Origin: a virus
Direction: 5' to 3' (one strand)
IMG/VR virus record: IMGVR_UViG_3300046642_000545
Coordinates: 1-23,359 of that record
DNA: 23,359 nucleotides
Shown here: in pieces, positions 5,690 to 10,186 of the stretch
Layout: every line of letters starts with the position of its first letter
How positions within the stretch are numbered: position 1 is the stretch's first letter
Notes under the pieces: generated by a model
Databases searched by the model: none
What the model saw: only the letters and a program-made list of their open reading frames with translations
What the model was told of the DNA's origin: nothing
Translations under genes and position numbers: made by a program

Positions 5690-5708
5690 GGTAGGTCGAT
5701 TGCCTACC
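5690..5708. other. Stem-loop in a left-arm gap
   Basis: GGTAGG/CCTACC (5690-5695 with 5703-5708), seven-base loop, just downstream of the stop of the 48-aa gene. Confidence 0.5.
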
Positions 5709-5719
5709 GCCACCGCTAG

Positions 5720-5866
5720 TCAAATGAAGCGTTCAGAGAGCGGGTAGCGCCGCGCCTGCTTTGCGCGGAACTTGCGCTCGTAGCCAATAACATTCCAGAG
5801 GTAAATCCGGAACATCATCGATTCGTGACGCCGCGGGTACATCTCGCGGATAGCTTCCATATACAT
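5720..5866 (-). CDS. Small basic protein, 48 aa
   Basis: ATG at 5864-5866, two bases after a conserved leader, with a TGA stop at 5720-5722. Sequence begins MYMEAIREMYPRRHESMMFR and continues with a Tyr/Arg/Lys-rich helix (YERKFRAKQARRYP). Basic and aromatic, with no membrane segment. The leader makes it as well supported as its larger neighbours. Function unknown; nucleic-acid binding is possible from charge only. Confidence 0.7.
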   Translation of the reverse strand: MYMEAIREMYPRRHESMMFRIYLWNVIGYERKFRAKQARRYPLSERFI

Positions 5867-5868
5867 GC

Positions 5869-5880
5869 GGTACCCTCCTT
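5869..5880 (-). promoter_or_regulatory. Start-associated RBS element, copy 9
   Basis: AAGGAGGGTACC on the minus strand before the 48-aa gene; only 31 bp separate this gene from the previous stop, so here the element lacks room for a hairpin. Confidence 0.85.
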
Positions 5881-5897
5881 ATTGGGTTATTGCTGGG

Positions 5898-6167
5898 TTA
5901 CGGCTTCTTGATCTTCGGGAGGCAGGTGAGGCAGAAATGCCCCGTACTTGTCCCGAAGCGCGTCTTGAACTTCACTTGTCCTAGCGCCGCGTTCCGGGGG
6001 CATCTCTGTTTGGATTCCGGGTCGCGGTAGTTGCACTGAACGTTAGGGAAGGTCACGTGCGGTTTTGCCTTCCGCCCGAGCCCTCTTGATTCGTAGGAGT
6101 TGCGCTCGCTCTTGGGTCCGGCTTGCGCTTTCATTCTCCTGCGATACGCCTTAGTTGCTTCGTCCAT
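5898..6167 (-). CDS. Cys-containing basic protein, 89 aa
   Basis: ATG at 6165-6167, three bases after the conserved leader, which rules out the in-frame extension to 6416 through hairpin DNA. Basic N-terminus (KAYRRRMKAQAGPKSERNSY), then C45 (VQCNY), C56 (QRCPRNAALG), and H77, C79, C82 (GHFCLTC) near the C-terminus: a probable zinc finger with an unusual long spacing. Function unknown; basic charge and a zinc-type site fit nucleic-acid binding. First gene of the leftward block, next to the 1.3-kb non-coding region. Confidence 0.75.
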   Translation of the reverse strand: MDEATKAYRRRMKAQAGPKSERNSYESRGLGRKAKPHVTFPNVQCNYRDPESKQRCPRNAALGQVKFKTRFGTSTGHFCLTCLPKIKKP

Positions 6168-6170
6168 TTC

Positions 6171-6185
6171 GGTACCCTCCTTTTT
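6171..6185 (-). promoter_or_regulatory. Start-associated RBS element, copy 10
   Basis: AAAAAGGAGGGTACC on the minus strand, three bases before the ATG of the 89-aa gene; the rightmost copy in this orientation. Confidence 0.85.
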
Positions 6186-6201
6186 GGGGGCGATTTGCCG
6201 C

Positions 6202-6288
6202 CCCATTGAGGGGAGCGCGCTCGCAACTGGGTCGCACCTCTTGCGAGTAGAGGACGGATTGCGGCCCGACGCGCCTCCCCTCAATGGG
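6202..6288. repeat. 14-bp inverted repeat with inner stem
   Basis: CCCATTGAGGGGAG (6202-6215) and its exact complement (6275-6288) enclose a second perfect stem, CTCGCAA (6220-6226) with TTGCGAG (6241-6247). One bulged base allows four more GC pairs on the outer stem. No T-run follows on either strand. It lies upstream of the first leftward gene: a structured leader RNA, cruciform or protein-binding site. Confidence 0.65.
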
Positions 6289-6289
6289 A

Positions 6290-6319
6290 CGGACGTGACC
6301 TTTCTTTTGGTCGCGTCCG
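6290..6319. other. 11-bp stem-loop with TTTCTTTT loop
   Basis: CGGACGTGACC (6290-6300) pairs with GGTCGCGTCCG (6309-6319), including one T-G wobble, around an eight-base pyrimidine loop. Directly beside the 6202-6288 repeat. Confidence 0.6.
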
Positions 6320-6329
6320 CCCCGGCCGT

Positions 6330-6344
6330 AAAGGAGGGGGTACC
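6330..6344 (+). promoter_or_regulatory. Orphan, oppositely oriented RBS-like element
   Basis: AAAGGAGGGGGTACC on the + strand resembles the left-arm leader with two extra G bases, but no ATG, GTG or TTG follows at the right distance. It also forms GGGGG/CCCCC (6336-6340 with 6351-6355). Confidence 0.35.
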
Positions 6345-6900
6345 ATTTATCCCCCAAGACCGCCCGTAGGATTTGTCCGTTACGCTAGCTCCTTTTGTCC
6401 GCTCGCCTCTAAGCATATACTCACGATCTCCGCGCCCTAGCGCATAACCGCCCCTAGCTATTTGGCGTCAGTACGGAACTGCGAGGTTCCGGACAATTCG
6501 TACGTCCGTTCTTGGGTTAAGGTTTTCAAAGGTCAGGTGAGCGTTTCGCGCGAGTCCATTTCGTCTCCGTCACCTCCCGGCGGTATCCATTGTCTAGGGG
6601 ACAATTTCGATATTCCTCCTCAAGACGGCCTAATCATCGGTCGGCTCACATCTGAGGGATCCGGGGCGCAGTTTGCGAGCCGTAGGCTCGACTTACAAGT
6701 TATTGCCCCTACCGGGATCGGGGGACGCACGCGGTTGAAGCTCCCGAGCCGGGTTCGGCGGGGACTTCAACGCGACGCTCAATTTTCAAGGATCAGGTTA
6801 GGAGGGGCAAACTCGCGATTCAAACCTCTCGCAAACCCCCCGACCTCGCGAGGCGAGGTCCCCCGGAGTCTACCCTATACAAACACTGACGTCTAGGGAG
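6345..6900. other. Non-coding segment with stem-loops and a 19-bp direct repeat
   Basis: No frame here has a ribosome site with coding character. It holds stems at 6676-6690 (CGAGCC/GGCTCG), 6735-6770 (TTGAAG, TCCC and GCCG arms, three stacked parts) and 6842-6860 (GACCTCGC-gag-GCGAGGTC). A 19-bp direct repeat matching at 16 positions lies at 6523-6541 and 6783-6801 (core TTTTCAA...TCAGGT). Confidence 0.5.
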
Positions 6901-7074
6901 TCATAAGATGTTTCCTAAGGAGTCCTAAGTTGAAATAAGGAGTCGTGCTTTTCCTTTGAGGTGTTTTGAAAGTGTTGTTTTGGCACATGACAGGGGGATG
7001 GATATGAACGGTTTGAACGGGGGTGAAAACCGGCCGTTTTGAGATGGGCTTACGTGCCCGATTGTATACGTACA

Positions 7075-7130
7075 TGACGTGTATTGGTAAGTTACTACTT
7101 ACCATCCAAGGCATACCAACGTACACGTCA
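7075..7130. repeat. Inverted repeat with nested hairpin
   Basis: TGACGTGTA-TTGGTA (7075-7089) pairs with TACCAA-cg-TACACGTCA (7114-7130). A nested perfect hairpin, GGTAAGT-tact-ACTTACC (7086-7103), competes for part of the same arm. A possible protein-binding operator or switch. Confidence 0.6.
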
Positions 7131-7144
7131 GAGTTTTCGGTTTT

Positions 7145-7439
7145 TGGCTTGACTTGAGAAGGAGTTTTACGACTTACGAGCGGGAATTGCCTTGCCGAAT
7201 CGTTCAGGCTTACGAGTTGGCTTGTATACGCAAGAGTTTTCACATGCTTTGACCGATTTTTCAGGCTTACGAGATGGCGTGTTTTGGAAGTTGGCTTGAG
7301 TTGCCGGGAACACTGTTCCTGTGTTGAGTTGAGCGTACAGCCGGCAGCCGAGCTGTACCCACGGATTTGGCTTGCCTTGACGGATTTTACAGGCTTACGA
7401 GATGGCATGCTTTGCCGACTTTGAACGGCTTATGAGTTG
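7145..7439 (+). repeat. Degenerate 34-bp direct repeats (about five copies)
   Basis: Copies at 7243-7276, 7371-7404 and 7406-7439 are each 34 bp; related copies are at about 7184-7219 and 7145-7181. The shared core is CAGGCTTACGAGATG, preceded by a CTTTGxCGATTTT-like part. The last two full copies are one base apart. Between copies lie a 13-bp palindrome GGAACACTGTTCC (7307-7319) and a 10-bp stem GTACAGCCGG/CCG-GCTGTAC (7335-7358). Iteron-like in layout; an origin or operator array is inferred. Confidence 0.6.
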
Positions 7440-7457
7440 TCTTGACGTCGAAATGAG

Positions 7458-8213
7458 TTGACATGCGATTGTCGGGTGAGCCGACAATCTCAAGGCAAGA
7501 CAGTCGGGGCGGCCGATGGTCGTGGCGTGAGACCGTCGGTCACGCCGACAGTCGGCACGGCCAATCGTAGGGAAAACAAGCTAAAATCCCCCGTTCGGGG
7601 GAGACGAACCGCGCGGTGCGCCGGTACGCTACTACCGAAGACGAACGAGGGACGGGGCGAACGGATCGCCCGCGAATCGGTCGTCGGGAAGGAAGCTATA
7701 CCGAAGCTCGAAACTATCCGGAGGGCCGCTACCGCCCTTTACCTCGCGGCCCTCGCGGCCGACGGCGGAGCGGGCTACCCGTACTCCCCCGCGAAGACGA
7801 CCGCGACGCTCGCGAAGCGGTACGGGATCGACCCCCGCGGCTCTATCGTCGGGATCGTCGCGGCGGAGTACTACCGCGAAAACGGGACGCGCGCTCCGCT
7901 CTCGTTCGACCGGCTCGCGAAGGACGGACGCCCGACCGAAGCGGGTATCGCCCGGAGCGTCCGTAAGGCCCGGGACGCCCGCGGACGGCTCGCGCGGTGG
8001 GAGGTACTCGCGTACCGCCTCGCGGCCGCTCTCGGTACCGAGACGATCCCGTCTCGCTCCGCGGTCGAAGGGTACTACCGGAAGGGCGGCGGCGACGTCG
8101 AGACGTCCTATACCGGGAAGGGTACGCGCGCCGGAGCGACCGCGACGCGCGGCGACGCTACCGTCGAGGTCTCCGCGTCGGATCCCGTCGCGGACGCGGC
8201 GGCCGCCGAGTAA
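7458..8213 (+). CDS. Unknown protein from CA/TG-void DNA; start uncertain
   Basis: The frame is open from a TTG at 7458 to TAA at 8211-8213 (at most 251 aa). The first 50 or so codons cover hairpin DNA and have no good ribosome site, so the real start is probably later. The body looks like a genuine alpha-helical protein: ETIRRAATALYLAALAADGG, then TLAKRYGIDPRGSIVGIVAA, EYYRENG and a basic helix ARSVRKARDARGRLARWEVL, with a low-complexity tail ending DPVADAAAAE. From 7619 on there is no CA and one TG (the Trp codon), so the body has no His, Gln, Met or Cys and no ATG, GTG or TTG. In-frame candidates are GTG 7527 (poor RBS) or a non-standard ATA at 7698, after GGGAAGGAAGCT. A terminator follows. 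Function unknown. Confidence 0.6.
   Translation: MTCDCRVSRQSQGKTVGAADGRGVRPSVTPTVGTANRRENKLKSPVRGRRTARCAGTLLPKTNEGRGERIARESVVGKEAIPKLETIRRAATALYLAALAADGGAGYPYSPAKTTATLAKRYGIDPRGSIVGIVAAEYYRENGTRAPLSFDRLAKDGRPTEAGIARSVRKARDARGRLARWEVLAYRLAAALGTETIPSRSAVEGYYRKGGGDVETSYTGKGTRAGATATRGDATVEVSASDPVADAAAAE
7467..7489. other. 9-bp stem-loop
   Basis: GATTGTCGG-gtgag-CCGACAATC, perfect, followed by a related GTCGG/CCGAC family of arms at 7524-7555. Upstream of the CA/TG-void gene, so possibly in its leader. Confidence 0.6.
7587..7602. other. TCCCCC-gttc-GGGGGA stem-loop
   Basis: Six-bp stem with a GTTC loop. It resembles an intrinsic terminator stem but has no T-run; it lies where a leader of the next gene would be. 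Confidence 0.45.
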
Positions 8214-8248
8214 CGGCGCACCGCGCGAGCGGTATCCGCGTTCGGCCG

Positions 8249-8277
8249 AGAGGCCCCCTACGGGGGGCCTCTCTTTT
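8249..8277 (+). terminator. Strong intrinsic terminator
   Basis: Ten-bp stem AGAGGCCCCC/GGGGGCCTCT closed by an extra-stable C(TACG)G loop, followed by CTTTT. It lies 35 bp after the stop of the CA/TG-void gene and isolates it from the late genes. Confidence 0.9.
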
Positions 8278-8335
8278 CGCGCCGGGACTCCGGGAGGTGG
8301 GGATCGGGGACTTCAGATAGAAACTGGCTCGAAAA

Positions 8336-8648
8336 ATATTCACACACGCCTAAAACCCCTGCTCACAAACACTTTCCTTCCACCAAACCCCCACCAAACT
8401 GCGCTCAAGAACCAGCCGAACACCCACCCAAGCGACACACGACCGGAAAAACGGAAAAATACACACGCGCAAAACGAACCAGCTGGAAACAAGCAACTTT
8501 CTTTCCACCAAAGCATATCAAAACCCAGTTCAAACCCCCATCCAACCCAACCCAAAAAAAATCCAACAAAACCTCAAAAAAAATCACACAATCCAACAAA
8601 TCAAAAACCCAAATTCACTTACTACGCCTCCGCGACCCCCCCCCCCCC
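8336..8648 (+). other. G-poor, A/C-rich tract ending in C13
   Basis: About 300 nt with very few G on the + strand, no gene, many CAA, CCA and ACC steps, and a run of 13 C (8636-8648). A short repeat TTTCCTTCCACCAAA recurs as TTTCTTTCCACCAAA. The RNA of the + strand would be C-rich and nearly unstructured, the known preference of Rho loading sites. Alternatives are an unwinding element or a packaging-related site. Confidence 0.6.
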
Positions 8649-8792
8649 TCCGTGGCATTTCTCGTCTCCGCGCATACGTATACGGGGGAAAGTCCGAAGG
8701 ACTTTGGGCGGGCGCGCGCTCGGGCGCATACGTGCGCCTACGCGAGGCCGGAAGGTGGGGGTCTGCCCTCGCGGGCGAGAGCGTAGTAAGTG
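8616..8792. repeat. Perfect 12-bp inverted repeat flanking a structured segment
   Basis: CACTTACTACGC (8616-8627) and GCGTAGTAAGTG (8781-8792) are exact complements 153 bp apart. Inside are the C13 run, AAAGTCC-gaa-GGACTTT (8689-8705) and GGCGCA-tacg-TGCGCC (8723-8738). No open frame. It could fold as a 177-nt RNA, or be a recombination or packaging site. Confidence 0.6.
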
Positions 8793-8796
8793 GAGC

Positions 8797-8825
8797 TAGA
8801 CTTCACGTCCTCCAACAGGTAGGAT
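8797..8825 (+). promoter_or_regulatory. Candidate promoter before the LAGLIDADG-like gene
   Basis: TAGACT, 17 bp, TAGGAT (each 4 of 6 against the sigma70-type consensus). Placed 50 bp before the ATG at 8875. Weak alone, but it shares TAGAC and the spacing with the site at 9245. Confidence 0.35.
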
Positions 8826-8874
8826 CGAGGAATCCCTAGAGACGCCCAACCAAGGGCAGAGAAAAGGAGGCACT

Positions 8875-9240
8875 ATGGCAAGGCCAAGGAAGCAACCACC
8901 GGTGAGTCTCACGAAGGATGAATTGATCTACCTCGCGGGGCTGTTTGACGGAACGATTGGCTTGCGTGGAACGAGCGACATCTACGCAGTCGCCATCTCC
9001 AAGAAACCGGATTGGCCCGAAGTCATGGCCAAGAAGTACGGCGGCGAGTCCAAGCCGTTCACGTCCAAGGGCGGCAAGGTTCTGTTTGGTTGGTTTGTCC
9101 CGCTCCAGCGCAGGCTGGAACTCTTCCTCATGCTGGAGAACGCCCAACTCATCCAGAGCCTGGACCCATACGACTGTGATGGAGTCCGTGGCAGGCTCCA
9201 GAAGTCCATCAACTCGCTCAAGGAACGCGGCGGGGACTGA
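8875..9240 (+). CDS. LAGLIDADG-like protein with degenerate active site, 121 aa
   Basis: ATG at 8875 after AAAAGGAGGCACT. Residues 20-29, YLAGLFDGTIGL in context, match the LAGLIDADG helix of homing endonucleases. Further family features follow in order: a strand (IYAVAISKK), KKYGGESKPF, GKVLFGWFVP and a helix LELFLMLENAQLIQSL. Length and single motif fit the one-motif (homodimeric) class. In LAGLIDADG the eighth position is the catalytic Asp/Glu; here it is Thr27, as if the usual DGEG had lost EG. The protein may therefore bind DNA without cutting, as some domesticated members do. It stands alone between two candidate promoters at the head of the rightward block. Family assignment is moderate; loss of activity is inference. 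Confidence 0.65.
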   Translation: MARPRKQPPVSLTKDELIYLAGLFDGTIGLRGTSDIYAVAISKKPDWPEVMAKKYGGESKPFTSKGGKVLFGWFVPLQRRLELFLMLENAQLIQSLDPYDCDGVRGRLQKSINSLKERGGD

Positions 9241-9244
9241 CCTC

Positions 9245-9273
9245 TAGACGGCAAAAAGTCCAACCGGTATAAT
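9245..9273 (+). promoter_or_regulatory. Candidate promoter with perfect -10
   Basis: TAGACG, 17 bp, TATAAT. The -10 is perfect and the -35 keeps four of six bases. It lies after the stop of the LAGLIDADG-like gene and could drive the cassette starting at 9408 and the late genes. Confidence 0.55.
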
Positions 9274-9324
9274 CCGGAGACGGCGGTCGGGGACCGGCGG
9301 TATCGGTGCCTGGGCGTCCGTTAG

Positions 9325-9387
9325 TGGCGGACCCTTGGGTTGCCCGGCCCTCGAACCAACCGGGCGTCCCCGCCTGGGGGTCCGCCA
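9325..9387 (+). other. Structured 5' leader
   Basis: A perfect 10-bp outer stem TGGCGGACCC/GGGTCCGCCA (9325-9334 with 9378-9387) encloses GCCCGG/CCGGGC (9342-9347 with 9360-9365), with a competing GGTTG/CAACC pairing. It lies between the 9245 promoter and the ATG at 9408 and ends about 10 bp before the Shine-Dalgarno sequence, so it may influence translation or transcription of the first gene. Confidence 0.6.
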
Positions 9388-9407
9388 CCCAACCGAGAAG
9401 GAGACAC

Positions 9408-9632
9408 ATGGACATCGACTTGTTCCACAGCCGCAAGGATGGCACAGCCGAGCCGAAGCCGCAGAAGGTCATGAACATTGCGCGGCTGGAGACGACCGTC
9501 GAGGCTGATGATGGTCAGCAATTCCGCCTGATCGTACTAGACGCAGACGACAGCTTCGACCTCGTGATCCAATATCCCAACGACCAGCGCGAGATCGTCT
9601 GGTCTTTGATCCGCGAGCGCCTGGGCCAGTGA
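9408..9632 (+). CDS. Small acidic hypothetical protein, 74 aa
   Basis: ATG at 9408 after GAGAAGGAGACAC. The in-frame upstream extension to 9306 crosses the leader hairpin and is not favoured. Starts MDIDLFHSRKDG; the middle is strand-rich (ARLETTVEADDGQQFRLIVL), then acidic (DADDSFDLVIQYP), with a C-terminal helix (REIVWSLIRERLGQ). No family recognised. First gene of a tightly overlapping cassette that runs to the resolvase. Confidence 0.7.
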   Translation: MDIDLFHSRKDGTAEPKPQKVMNIARLETTVEADDGQQFRLIVLDADDSFDLVIQYPNDQREIVWSLIRERLGQ

Positions 9633-9820
9633 CCATGAGTCACGGGTCTTACCAGAGAGAGATCGAGGCCCTGCGCTCCCGGCTAGTCGCAGCCACAGCT
9701 CGCGTAGCGGAGCTAACCCAGGAGAACGTCGCTCTGCGAGAACGCTTGTACAACTTGGACATTGCCGAGACAAACGAGATGCTCGCCCGCCGGAACGAGA
9801 ACCTCAAGAGGAAGGCGTGA
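9629..9820 (+). CDS. Coiled-coil protein, 63 aa
   Basis: GTG at 9629 overlaps the upstream stop as GTGA; an ATG two codons later (9635) is also possible. Almost the whole protein is one heptad-like helix (YQREIEALRSRLVAATARVA, ELTQENVALRERLYNLD), a likely dimeric coiled coil, ending in a basic NENLKRKA. Function unknown; its place among small genes gives no direct clue. Confidence 0.7.
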   Translation: MTMSHGSYQREIEALRSRLVAATARVAELTQENVALRERLYNLDIAETNEMLARRNENLKRKA

Positions 9821-9984
9821 GCGTTGTTCACGTCGAACCCGTGGCTGATCTTGTTACCCACGACTGCACGGGCGGCGCGCTCTGCGAGTGCGTATGCGGC
9901 CCCGATATCGAATTTGTAGAGAACGGCGGCATACTCGTCATCCATCACTCGCTCGACGGACGAGAAACCAAGGAGACCACGTGA
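9817..9984 (+). CDS. Cys-rich small protein, 55 aa
   Basis: GTG at 9817 in a GTGA overlap and a TGA stop at 9982-9984. The N-terminal half has C17, C23, C25 and C27 with H15 (HDCTGGALCECVCGP), a likely metal site. It is followed by DIEFVENGGILVIHHSLDGR, a pattern I recall from small actinophage proteins (CGPxxEFVxGGxLVxHHSLDGRE). Function not established. Coupled to genes on both sides. Confidence 0.75.
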   Translation: MSVVHVEPVADLVTHDCTGGALCECVCGPDIEFVENGGILVIHHSLDGRETKETT

Positions 9985-10106
9985 AGAGATACCGCTGCAT
10001 GAACCGACGCTGCTCCCGTTTCAACAGCACCACCACCGGCAAGCGCTGCGTCTGCGGCTCGACCGCCAGGTACCCGCGCTCGGACAAGCGCAGAACGGAG
10101 GAATGA
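9981..10106 (+). CDS. Small zinc-ribbon-like basic protein, 41 aa
   Basis: GTG at 9981 (GTGA overlap), TGA at 10104. C6 and C11 (CMNRRC) and C23 and C25 (CVCG) form a rubredoxin-like knuckle pair in a very basic protein (MKRYRCMNRRCSRF; YPRSDKRR). Zinc and nucleic-acid binding are inferred from composition. The coupled start supports that it is expressed. Confidence 0.65.
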   Translation: MKRYRCMNRRCSRFNSTTTGKRCVCGSTARYPRSDKRRTEE

Positions 10107-10186
10107 TGGACACGGCCTGGGCAATCTTGATCGCGTTCCTGATCTTGCTCCCGTTCATCTATCTGTTCCTCTGGAGGATGAAGTGA
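10103..10186 (+). CDS. Tiny single-span membrane protein, 27 aa
   Basis: Start at ATG 10103 (ATGA overlap) or the next ATG at 10106; TGA stop at 10184-10186, overlapped by the following GTG. The product is essentially one transmembrane helix (WAILIAFLILLPFIYLFLW) ending RMK, so C-in topology. Function unknown. Confidence 0.55.
   Translation: MMDTAWAILIAFLILLPFIYLFLWRMK

Noticed and set aside
6393-6421. Possible promoter TTTTGT-N17-TATACT on the + strand
   Set aside because: The -10 is good but the -35 is poor and no gene follows in that direction.
6462-6896. Open frame of 144 codons on the + strand
   Set aside because: TTG start without a ribosome site, no recognisable fold, and it crosses several strong stem-loops and the direct-repeat pair; more likely a chance open frame in GC-rich non-coding DNA.
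6893-7408. Open frame of 171 codons on the minus strand
   Set aside because: No leader element or Shine-Dalgarno sequence; repeated residues (TCHLVSL-like and SRKP-like patches) follow directly from the DNA repeats, and composition is unlike neighbouring proteins.
7145-7439. CRISPR-like array
   Set aside because: Repeats are degenerate, spacing is irregular (one pair is a single base apart) and no spacers of uniform length exist.
7616-7966. Alternative + strand frame with GTG start over the CA/TG-void island
   Set aside because: Extremely Arg/Pro-rich and stops mid-island, whereas the chosen frame spans the island and ends with it. Kept only as a possible frameshift partner for the start.
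9325-9387. tRNA-like element (GGTTCGA and a stem ending CCGCCA on the minus strand)
   Set aside because: The T-arm-like part is not next to the acceptor-like stem and there is no D-arm or anticodon arm of proper size; better explained as a leader hairpin.
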